Assembly (NCBI GenBank): GCA_045801465.1
Contig: JBJMSU010000160.1
Location: 1-55,141, forward strand
Reading direction: 5' to 3'
Length of the DNA stretch: 55,141 bases
From: DATFWC01 sp045801465
GTDB taxonomy: Bacteria > Pseudomonadota > Alphaproteobacteria > Rhizobiales > Xanthobacteraceae
A program made the position numbers and the translations under genes. Shown in pieces: positions 17,101 through 23,269 of the stretch. Each line of letters starts with the position of its first letter. The stretch's first letter is position 1. The notes beneath the pieces are model-generated. The model ran no database searches. It had not been told where the DNA came from and saw only the letters and a list, made by a program, of their open reading frames with translations.

Positions 17101-17323
17101 GGATTTGCCCGAACTGGCGCTCGAGCGGCGCCGTGATCAACGCCGCGACCGTGTCGGGGCTGGCGCCAGGAAGCTGCGTCGTCACCTGCACGGTGGGAAA
17201 ATCGACCTGCGGCAACGACGAGACCGGCAGCAGCCAATAGCCGAGCGAGCCGCCCAACATCACGGCCAATCCCAACAGGGACGTCGCGATCGGTCGCCGG
17301 ATGAAGGGGGTCGAGACGGCCAT
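14114..17323 (-). CDS. RND efflux pump permease (MdtB/MuxB-like)
   Basis: A 1,069-residue RND permease. The N-terminus MAVSTPFIRRPIATSLLGLA and the motif IGTGFVVDDAIVMIENI are typical of the family. It is slightly long because of two additions: a Thr-rich insert of about 27 residues (encoded near 14908-14993) in the second periplasmic loop, where the partner pump has a short turn, and a charged Pro/Arg/Glu tail. It starts three bases after the membrane-fusion gene. It probably pairs with the 10976-14110 product in a heteromeric pump connected by the fusion protein to the outer-membrane factor encoded upstream. Confidence 0.92.
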   Translation of the reverse strand: MAVSTPFIRRPIATSLLGLAVMLGGSLGYWLLPVSSLPQVDFPTVQVTTQLPGASPDTVAALITAPLERQFGQIPSLATMTSSSSFGISQVTLQFDLGRDIDGAAQDIQAAINSAASMLPRNLPYPPVYAKVNPADAPIVTLALTSETSSLREMSDLADTLIAQRLSQVTGVGNVSVQGGIKPAIRIQADLARLAAYGMGPEDLRVAIVAANVAGPKGALDGTHQAYTIGANDQILAADAYREIIVAYRNGAPVLLGDVARIVDGLENNRVGGWYQGVPAVIVDIKRQPGANVIETVRLIQRELPRLQRATPVGVKLAVVHDRTHTIRASVRDVQFTLVLAVALVVLVVLIFLRTIRATIIAGITLPLSLVATFGVMWFCGFSLDNLSLMALTIGTGFVVDDAIVMIENIVRHMENGESPFDAALRGASEIGFTVISLTMSLVAVFIPLLFMTGLVGRMFREFALTLTIAVVTSMIVSLTLTPMLCSRLLGVAHEGRGNALTRAFNTFVDATVEGYRRSLEWVLRHQTLTLVTTVATLVATIALYLVIPKGFLPPQDTGLITAVIEAGQDVSFNEMKRLQGEAAEAIRRDGDVSGVVSVIGISPINPTPNAGRLAITLKPRDQRRALAGEVIERLQEAVAPIPGLTAYFQPVQDIQISTRASRAQYQYTLTGTNTDEVDAWSKRLAARLQSEPMLREVASEVQDGGLQAFVKVDREQAARLGVSMQTVNDTLNTAFGQRQISTIYGQANQYRVILEAMPEYQTDPSWLSKLYVPALPGGSSTTSTTQLTTATTNTVTQVTPTAQVPLSAFTELERTTAPLTITHQEQFPAATVSFNLAPGAALSDAVALIAAAQRDIDMPGSIIGSYSGDAAEFARSLAGQPWLILAAAITIYIVLGVLYESFIHPLTILSTLPSAGVGALLALMLAGQELSIVALIGIILLMGIVKKNAIMMIDFALEAERRDGLSPRDSIMKAALLRFRPIMMTTLAALFGALPLAVESGTGSELRFPLGITIIGGLILSQLLTLYTTPVIYLAMERVKTRFAGTGAPRGVPPRRAEEPEFTREAAE

Positions 17324-17326
17324 GGC

Positions 17327-18538
17327 TTAGCTCTTCGGACCGCCGCGCCGGCCGCGCCGCGGCGGCTCGCTCGAGGCCGCCGGCGGCGGTGTCTCGTCGG
17401 CATTGGCGGCGGCGACCTTGGTGCCGTCGGAAATGCGCGCAAAGCCGGTGGTCACCACCCGGTCCTGGCCCTTGAGGCCCGCGGTGACGACGGCCTGCGT
17501 GTCGTCCTGCTGCGAGACCGTTACCGGCCGGACCGCGACCGCATCCTCGTTCATCACGTAGACGAACGTGCCGTTCGGGCCGCGCTGCACCGCTGCGGTC
17601 GGCACCGTCACCACCTGGTGCAGTGTCTCGATCAGGAGCCGCACATTGACGAACTGACCCGGCCAGAGCTGCAGGTCGGCGTTGGGGAACTCGGCCTTGA
17701 GCTTCACCGTGCCGGTGGTCTGATCGACCTGATTGTCCACCACCTGCAGCGTGCCGCGGTCGACCACCGACTTGTTATCGGAGCCGAGCGCCTCGACCAC
17801 GAGCGGTTCTCGCGCAAAGGCGCGGTTGACGCGCGCGAGCTGCTGCTGCGGCAGGCTGAAGAACACCGACAGGGGCTTGATCTGCGTGATCATCACGATG
17901 CCGGTTGAGGCGTCGCCGGCGCGGATGAGGTTGCCCTCATCGACCATGCGGATTCCAGTACGGCCGGAAATCGGCGCGATGATCTTGGTATAGCCGAGGA
18001 TCGCCTGGGCGTTGTCGATAGCCGCCTGGTCGAGCTTCACCTGTGCCTCGAGCTGCGCCACCATGGCCTTCTGGGTGTCGGCCTGCTGACGCGTCGCCGA
18101 GTTCGACGCGACGAGGCGGTTGTAACGCTCGAGGTCGAGCCGGGCGTTCGCCAGCTGTGCTTCGTCTTGCGCCTTCTTGGCCGTCACCTGGTCGAACAGC
18201 GCCTGGTAGGTGATGGGATCGATCTCGGCGAGCACATAGCCGCGCTCGACGTCCTGGCCCTCCTTGAACAGGATGCGCATGAGCTTGCCGTCGACCTGCG
18301 GGCGTACCGTGACCGTGTTGAGGGCCTTGATGGTGCCGACGCCGTCGAGATAGACGGGAACGTCGGCGAGCTTGGCTTGGGCCGCCAGCACCGGAACCGG
18401 CGCGTCGGGCGCGCCGCGCCCGCGCTTGCCGAAGAATTGCCGTTGCTGCTGCGACTGCGCCGCGATGACCACCGCGCCCGCAACGGCAACCAGGCTGCCG
18501 ACGATCAACACGTACTTGGCGAATCTTCTCATCGTCAT
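17327..18538 (-). CDS. RND periplasmic adaptor / membrane fusion protein (MdtA-like)
   Basis: A 403-residue adaptor that links RND pumps to the outer-membrane channel. A single N-terminal hydrophobic segment (YVLIVGSLVAVAGAVVIAA) anchors or exports it. The lipoyl/barrel-sandwich halves are visible as VRPQVDGKLMRILFKEGQDV and IIAPISGRTGIRMVDEGN, on either side of a coiled-coil hairpin rich in Ala, Gln and Leu (about residues 125-185). A beta-barrel and membrane-proximal domain follow (VDQTTGTVKLKAEFPN, LWPGQFVNVRL). The C-terminus is basic (RRGRRGGPK). It lies seven bases from the outer-membrane factor gene and four from the pump gene. Confidence 0.92.
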   Translation of the reverse strand: MTMRRFAKYVLIVGSLVAVAGAVVIAAQSQQQRQFFGKRGRGAPDAPVPVLAAQAKLADVPVYLDGVGTIKALNTVTVRPQVDGKLMRILFKEGQDVERGYVLAEIDPITYQALFDQVTAKKAQDEAQLANARLDLERYNRLVASNSATRQQADTQKAMVAQLEAQVKLDQAAIDNAQAILGYTKIIAPISGRTGIRMVDEGNLIRAGDASTGIVMITQIKPLSVFFSLPQQQLARVNRAFAREPLVVEALGSDNKSVVDRGTLQVVDNQVDQTTGTVKLKAEFPNADLQLWPGQFVNVRLLIETLHQVVTVPTAAVQRGPNGTFVYVMNEDAVAVRPVTVSQQDDTQAVVTAGLKGQDRVVTTGFARISDGTKVAAANADETPPPAASSEPPRRGRRGGPKS

Positions 18539-18544
18539 TTCTCT

Positions 18545-20005
18545 CTAACCAGCCCGGCGCAGCGCCGCCCCGCGCAACTCGTCGCCCGGCCTTGGCCAGC
18601 CGCCGCCCAACGCCTGGAACAGGCTCACCGTCGCCTGAAACCGTGCAAGGCGCACGATTGCGAGCGTGTCCTGCGCCTGGAACAGGGTTGCCTGCGTGTT
18701 GAGCAGGGTGACGAGATCGATCGTGCCTTCGCGCAATCGCGTCTCGGAGAGATCGAAGGCGCGCCGGGAGCTCTCGACCACTTCACGCTGCCGGCGTTCG
18801 CGCTCGGCCATCTGCTGCACGGCAACGAGCGCATTCTCGACGTCGGCGAAGGCCGCAATGACGGACTGGCGATAATGCTGCAGCAGCTCCTCCTGGCGGC
18901 CCTGCGCCTGGTTGAGCAGGCCCTTGAGGCGGAACCCGTCGAAGATCGGCTGCGTGAGGCTTGCGGCCACCGAATAGAAAGCGGCTTGCGGGCTGAACAG
19001 ATTCTTCAGGGCATTGCTGGCGAAGCCCCCCTGCCCGGTCAGCTGGATGCTCGGCAGGAACGCGGCGCGCGCTGCATAGACGTTGGCGTCTGAGGACGCG
19101 AGCTGCGCTTCGGCTTCGCGGATGTCCGGCCGCTGCGTCAAGAGCTCGGACGGCAGCCCCGGCGTCACCTGCGGAAGCGGAAGGCGCGACAGGCTGCCGC
19201 CGCGGATGTTGGCATATTCCGGCGCGCGGCCGATCAGCACCGCCAGCGTGTTCTTGTTCTGCAGCACCAGCTGCTCGAGCGTCGGCAGCACCGCGCGCTG
19301 GGTGGCGACCACGCTCTCCTGTTGCGCGACGTCGAGCTCGGATGCGGTGCCGACCTCGCGGCGCTGTTTGATGGCATCGAGCACGCGCACCGCGGCGCGC
19401 AAATTGTCCTGCGCGATGCGCAGGCGGTCCTGCGACGCAAGCACCACGAAGTATTGATTGGCAACCGCGGCAAGGGTGCTCAACGCGACGACCTCGCGGT
19501 CATAGCGGCTCGCGACCGCCAGCTCCTCAGCGGCGCGCAGGGTTGCCCGGTTCTTGCCCCAGAAATCGATCTCATAGCTCGCATTCAGCGCAACGCGCAG
19601 CGTCGCCCGATCCGGGCCGCCCGGCGCCCGCGCGCGCGTGGCGCTCGCGTCGAAGTCAATCAGCGGAAGAAGCGGCGCGCCGGCGATCCGCGCCTGGGCA
19701 TCGGCCTGGATGATGCGCGCCACCGCCGCCGCGATGTCGAGGTTGCCGATCTGCGCCTCTTCCATCAGCGCGGTGAGCTCGGGCGAGCGGAAGGAACGCC
19801 ACCAGTCGAGCTTGGGGAGCGCAGCGTGCGGTTTGCCACGCGCGGCGCGATACGTCAGCGGAATATCGAGCGCGGGGTCGGACAGTTCCTTGTGCAGGCA
19901 ACCGCCGAGCGTCGGCAGCAGCGCCGTCGCCAGCACGAACCGCAATCTCCGCCCGCGCGCGGTCGCGCCCTCAGGCATCGCCCGTTGTCGTAGAGAACTT
20001 TGCAT
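18545..20005 (-). CDS. NodT-family outer membrane efflux lipoprotein
   Basis: A 486-residue outer-membrane channel of the TolC/OprM class. The ATG at 20005 is chosen because GGGAGGGG lies eight bases upstream and it leads into a lipoprotein signal (LATALLPTLGGC, lipidated Cys near residue 36). Two long helical repeats follow with the family pattern (RYDREVVALSTLAAVANQYF; QRPDIREAEAQLASSDANVY; SLTQPIFDGFRLKGLLNQAQ). It is the channel for the pump encoded by the next three genes. It begins 28 bases after the Spy/CpxP-like gene, so sensor, sigma pair and pump appear to be one unit. Confidence 0.9.
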   Translation of the reverse strand: MQSSLRQRAMPEGATARGRRLRFVLATALLPTLGGCLHKELSDPALDIPLTYRAARGKPHAALPKLDWWRSFRSPELTALMEEAQIGNLDIAAAVARIIQADAQARIAGAPLLPLIDFDASATRARAPGGPDRATLRVALNASYEIDFWGKNRATLRAAEELAVASRYDREVVALSTLAAVANQYFVVLASQDRLRIAQDNLRAAVRVLDAIKQRREVGTASELDVAQQESVVATQRAVLPTLEQLVLQNKNTLAVLIGRAPEYANIRGGSLSRLPLPQVTPGLPSELLTQRPDIREAEAQLASSDANVYAARAAFLPSIQLTGQGGFASNALKNLFSPQAAFYSVAASLTQPIFDGFRLKGLLNQAQGRQEELLQHYRQSVIAAFADVENALVAVQQMAERERRQREVVESSRRAFDLSETRLREGTIDLVTLLNTQATLFQAQDTLAIVRLARFQATVSLFQALGGGWPRPGDELRGAALRRAG

Positions 20006-20033
20006 GATTGGGATCCCCTCCCGCCAAGCCGTC

Positions 20034-20534
20034 CTAGCGCTGCGTTTGACTGACGCTGCGCGGGCCGGGAGGCCAATCCGCAAGCTTGTTTCGGCCGGCC
20101 GCCGACATCTTGCCGGCGGCGGACGCGATCATGTCCTGTAACAATTGATCGAACACTTGGCGCGCCGCACGGGCCTTGACCATCGCGGCGCGCATCGCCT
20201 CCGGCTCGAACGGATCGGAGCGCAAGACTCGGCGGACCTCGTCCTGCGCCCGGTGATAGGCCGCGCGCGAGGCGTCCACCGTGGTCGCATTGGCCCGGTA
20301 TTCGCTCCGCAGGATCTCGGCATCGCTCGATGGCAGCGTCGCGGCGAGACGCTCCACCCGCGCCGCCACGCTGCGATCGACCGGCGCCGTGCTCACCGCG
20401 CGATCGGCAAGGTAATGGCGCGTCACCAGCGCGCCGGTGGCGCCGATGAAGAACAGATTGAGGCCGAGCGAGCCCAACAGGATCCAGCGCGAGCTGCGGT
20501 CCACGCCCGCAACAACGGATGTCGCCATGGTCAT
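20034..20534 (-). CDS. Spy/CpxP-like periplasmic metal-sensor family protein
   Basis: A 166-residue protein with one N-terminal transmembrane helix (WILLGSLGLNLFFIGATGAL) and a helical periplasmic part: RVERLAATLPSSDAEILRSE, YHRAQDEVRRVLRSDPFEPE and MRAAMVKARAARQVFDQLL. This arrangement matches the heavy-metal resistance (Metal_resist) / CpxP-Spy group, whose members sense metals or misfolded proteins. CAGGAG precedes the start by about eight bases, and the first four bases overlap the stop of the anti-sigma gene. By analogy with CnrX-type modules it may signal to the anti-sigma factor. No clear His/Met metal site is visible, so metal binding is uncertain. Confidence 0.75.
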   Translation of the reverse strand: MTMATSVVAGVDRSSRWILLGSLGLNLFFIGATGALVTRHYLADRAVSTAPVDRSVAARVERLAATLPSSDAEILRSEYRANATTVDASRAAYHRAQDEVRRVLRSDPFEPEAMRAAMVKARAARQVFDQLLQDMIASAAGKMSAAGRNKLADWPPGPRSVSQTQR

Positions 20535-20998
20535 GGCCTTACTCCTGTCAATGGCTCCGGCTCGAACACTGCGGCGAGATCGGGGTCAGCGGATGCCGCG
20601 ACGACGAAGCGGACATCCCGGGCATCCACATCCGGCCCGAACAGACCGAGCACCACGCCCAGGCACGCGACGCCGGCAAGCGCGGCGATGCGCAGCCGCG
20701 ACGGCGCGAGGTCCACGTCGAGCAGCGCCATCGGCCAGGACGGCGCAAAGCGCCGCTGTGGCGGCAGCTCGCGCGGCAATCGCGCGAGAACACGGGCGGC
20801 CGCAGCGTCGAGCGAGGCCGGTTGCGCCGTCATGCCGCGCGCGATGAGGTCGTCGAGCCGTTGCGCCGCGGCCAAGCGCGCCCGCGCCGCCGGCTCGGCC
20901 GCGAGCAGGCGCTCCGCCGCGACACGAGGCTCGTCAGGCCATGCCGAGAGATCGCTCCCGCGACGATCGATGGCGTCCTGGAATTCAGCGAGTTTCAT
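20531..20998 (-). CDS. Membrane anti-sigma factor
   Basis: A 155-residue protein. The N-terminal cytoplasmic part (MKLAEFQDAIDRRGSDLSAW, then Ala/Arg-rich helices) has no zinc-binding HxxxCxxC. One transmembrane helix follows near residues 104-122 (LRIAALAGVACLGVVLGLFG), and a short periplasmic tail ends the protein. It overlaps by four bases (ATGA) with the ECF sigma gene upstream and with the Spy-like gene downstream, showing tight translational coupling. Gene order and topology identify it as the anti-sigma factor that holds the sigma factor at the membrane; the assignment rests more on context than on sequence. Confidence 0.75.
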   Translation of the reverse strand: MKLAEFQDAIDRRGSDLSAWPDEPRVAAERLLAAEPAARARLAAAQRLDDLIARGMTAQPASLDAAAARVLARLPRELPPQRRFAPSWPMALLDVDLAPSRLRIAALAGVACLGVVLGLFGPDVDARDVRFVVAASADPDLAAVFEPEPLTGVRP

Positions 20999-21549
20999 CC
21001 GATTTCCCCCATATCGATCCTGCTGCCGAGCTTTTCCCGCAAAGCCCGCTTGGCCCGCACCAGCAGCGCTTCGACGCCGGAGATGCTCGTCTCGAGAATT
21101 GCGGCCGTCTCGGCATTGCTCAGGCCCTCATCGTAAGTGAGAACAATCGCGGCGCGCTGGCGATCGGGCAGTTCGGCAATCGCCGTCGCGACCTGTCGGG
21201 CGGTCTCATCGTCTTCCATGCGCGCGGCTGGGTCGGCGGCCGGGTCGAGCGGATCGCCGGCCGCGGCCAGCGGCAGGAACGGCACACGCCGACGGCGACT
21301 GAGGCAGAGATTGAGAACGACGCGATAGAACCAGGTGCGAAACGCCGCCAGCGGACGCCAGCGCGGCGCGTTGATCCACACGCGCAGCAGAGCCTCCTGC
21401 ACCACCTCTTCGGCGTCGGCTCGATTGCCGGTGATGCGGCGCGCCAGCAGGAGCCCGCGGGCGGCATAGCGGCCCGACAGCAGGCGGAAGGCAGCCTCGT
21501 CGCCCTTGGCGACCCGCTGCATGAGGTCTTCGTCGCTCGCCCCGTCCAT
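20995..21549 (-). CDS. ECF RNA polymerase sigma factor
   Basis: A 184-residue sigma-70 family protein of ECF size. Region 2 is seen in DEDLMQRVAKGDEAAFRLL and NRADAEEVVQEALLRVW, and region 4 in AELPDRQRAAIVLTYDEGLS, NAETAAILETSISGVEALL and RAKRALREKL. The ATG at 21549 is preferred over an in-frame TTG 20 codons earlier, although its Shine-Dalgarno is weak (GGGCGG). It is the first of seven co-directional, mostly overlapping genes ending in two RND pumps, so it probably controls this operon and itself in response to envelope or metal stress. Confidence 0.88.
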   Translation of the reverse strand: MDGASDEDLMQRVAKGDEAAFRLLSGRYAARGLLLARRITGNRADAEEVVQEALLRVWINAPRWRPLAAFRTWFYRVVLNLCLSRRRRVPFLPLAAAGDPLDPAADPAARMEDDETARQVATAIAELPDRQRAAIVLTYDEGLSNAETAAILETSISGVEALLVRAKRALREKLGSRIDMGEIG

Positions 21550-21882
21550 GCCGCCCGGTTCCGGCCACGAATCACGATTGAGGCGATCGGCGCGCCTGTG
21601 CGGGCGCAATCGTATCGCGAGAGCGGCAACGGAGCGAACATGCGCCGACGAACCTGTGGAGCGAGGGGCGGGTTGTTCCCACTCGTTTGAACGCTACACC
21701 AAGGGAAACCCTGCGCGCGCGGCGGCGATTTTCGGCGATTTCGAATAAGCTTCTGAAATGCCAAACAAATGCTTGGCTGCGCCAGCGGATTGTCCGTAGT
21801 TTTCCGCTGGCGGATTATCCCTTTGGGTTGGCCGGCATGTCCTGGCTTCCCGGGCCGCCGGCGGGGTGGAGGAAGCGCGACG
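21550..21882. other. Divergent promoter region, no gene
   Basis: About 330 bases between the ECF sigma gene (leftward) and the cNMP-binding protein gene (rightward). It should contain the promoter of the efflux/sigma operon. A GGGAAC hexamer on the minus strand (21675-21680) resembles an ECF -35 element, but no matching -10 was found at the usual spacing. No credible coding frame was seen. Confidence 0.5.
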
Positions 21883-22533
21883 ATGGAACATTGGATCGAG
21901 CAGGCAACCCAATATTCGCGGGAACACTATGTCGAGCTCTTCGGCTTCGCCTCGGCAGCCGCGAGCATCTACGCGTTCAATTGCCGAACGATCATTCCGC
22001 TGCGCATCGCCTCGATCCTCGCCAATGTGCTGGCCATCGCCTACAGCGGCAGCCGCGGCACCTACCCGACATTTGCCCTCAACGTGATCCTGCTGCCGCT
22101 CAACGTCATGCGGCTGCGATCGATGTGGCGGCTGGTGCACGAGGTCGACGCCGCAGCCAGCAGCGACCTCAACGTCGAATGGCTGCGGCCGTATATGCGG
22201 CCGAAGAATTACAAGCCCGGCGAGTTCCTCATGCGGCAGGGCGAGATCGCCACGGAGGCGTTCTATATCGTGGGCGGCGAGGCCGAGCTCGTGGAGATCG
22301 ACAAGAGGGTCGGCCCCGGGACGCTGCTGGGAGAGATCGGGCTGTTCACGCCGGGCAATCAGCGCACCATGTCGGTGCGCTGCCGCACCGAGGTGCACGC
22401 CGCGACCATCACCTACGATCAGTTCAAGCAGCTCTATTTCCAGAACCCGCAGTTCGGCTTCGTTCTGCTGCGCCTCATCGTCGCCCGCCTGCACGGCAGC
22501 GGCGAGCTCACGCGGCCGGCAAAGCTGTCATGA
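21883..22533 (+). CDS. Membrane protein with cyclic nucleotide-binding domain
   Basis: A 216-residue protein. The ATG at 21883 has GGAGGAA eight bases upstream. The N-terminal half has two or three hydrophobic segments (roughly residues 16-30 and 33-75: ASILANVLAIAYSGSRG, LNVILLPLNVMRL), resembling Popeye-type membrane modules. The C-terminal half is a CAP-family nucleotide-binding beta-roll: YKPGEFLMRQGEIATEAFYI, GGEAELVEI, GTLLGEIGLF. The phosphate-binding GE segment is kept, but the usual RxA that follows is replaced by TPGNQRTM. No DNA-binding helix-turn-helix is present, so it is not a transcription factor of the Crp type. Partner and ligand are unknown. Confidence 0.75.
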   Translation: MEHWIEQATQYSREHYVELFGFASAAASIYAFNCRTIIPLRIASILANVLAIAYSGSRGTYPTFALNVILLPLNVMRLRSMWRLVHEVDAAASSDLNVEWLRPYMRPKNYKPGEFLMRQGEIATEAFYIVGGEAELVEIDKRVGPGTLLGEIGLFTPGNQRTMSVRCRTEVHAATITYDQFKQLYFQNPQFGFVLLRLIVARLHGSGELTRPAKLS

Positions 22534-22656
22534 GGTGTGGGCAACAGCCCCGACGCTGATCAGGTGACGAGTAACAGGCTTTGCACAACCAGGGTCCGCT
22601 ACTAAGCTTGCTGCGTGCCGGTGCGAACAGCATCAGGCAAAATCACGGGGGAACAC

Positions 22657-23118
22657 ATGGCACGGGGGACGAAGCTCTACATTCCGGCGCTCGGCCGGTT
22701 CTATGACGCGGCCTACGAATATGCCGAGCCGTTGCTGCGCATCGCGCTCGGCGGCATTCTCATCCCGCACGGCATGCAGAAGCTGTTCGGCGCCTTCGGC
22801 GGCATGGGGCTGACGGCCAACGCCCAGCTGTTCGAGCGCATTGGCTACCATCCTGGCATGTTCTGGGGCACGCTGGTCGGCTTGACCGAGTTCATCGGCG
22901 GCATCCTCCTGGTGCTCGGCTTGTTCACCCGTGCGGCGGCGCTGGCGGTCACGATCTTCATGCTCAACGCGGTCTACGTCACGTCGAAGGCCGGCGGGTT
23001 CTTCTGGACCAACCGCGGCAGCGAGTTCTCGATTCTGATCCTGGCGGTGGCCGTGTTCTTCCTCATCCGCGGCGGCGGCGCGTGGTCGCTCGACGAGAAG
23101 CTCGGCCGCGAGCTTTGA
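22657..23118 (+). CDS. DoxX family membrane protein
   Basis: A 153-residue inner-membrane protein with four hydrophobic helices. The ATG at 22657 follows a GGGGGA ribosome site. The DoxX pattern is clear: LLRIALGGILIPHGMQKLFG at the first helix, a Gly-rich loop, FWGTLVGLTEFIGGILLVLG, then ALAVTIFMLNAVYV and ILILAVAVFFLIRGGG. DoxX proteins occur in quinone or thiosulfate oxidation and redox-stress complexes; many have no known role. It stands alone between the cNMP-binding gene and a palindromic repeat. Confidence 0.85.
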   Translation: MARGTKLYIPALGRFYDAAYEYAEPLLRIALGGILIPHGMQKLFGAFGGMGLTANAQLFERIGYHPGMFWGTLVGLTEFIGGILLVLGLFTRAAALAVTIFMLNAVYVTSKAGGFFWTNRGSEFSILILAVAVFFLIRGGGAWSLDEKLGREL

Positions 23119-23131
23119 CGTCGCAGGCTTC

Positions 23132-23264
23132 GTAGGGTGGGGCAAAGGCGAGCTCTTGCGAGCCGTGCCCACGCGTGTTTCGCCACGCGGTCCGCGTGGG
23201 CACGGCGCTCCCTTACCGCATCGTGTGTTGATGGCGCGGCGCAGCGCGCCTTTGCCCACCCTAC
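23132..23264. repeat. Palindromic element between convergent genes
   Basis: A 133-base element lies between the ends of the convergent DoxX and TRAP permease genes. Its outer arms are GTAGGGTGGGGCAAAGGCG (23132-23150) and the complement CGCCTTTGCCCACCCTAC (23247-23264), differing by one base. An inner perfect 14-base pair, GCCGTGCCCACGCG (23162-23175) with its complement (23193-23206), forms a second stem. Repeats with TGCCCACCCTAC ends are, from memory, common in Bradyrhizobium-like genomes. It may act as a bidirectional terminator. Confidence 0.7.
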
Positions 23265-23269
23265 AAACC

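Noticed and set aside
16085..17908. A 607-codon plus-strand frame opposite the RND and fusion protein genes
   Set aside because: Antisense shadow of the conserved genes, with no recognisable protein features.
21660..21690. ECF promoter for the sigma/efflux operon at GGGAAC (minus strand)
   Set aside because: No matching -10 element was found 16-17 bases downstream, so it was not listed as a promoter.
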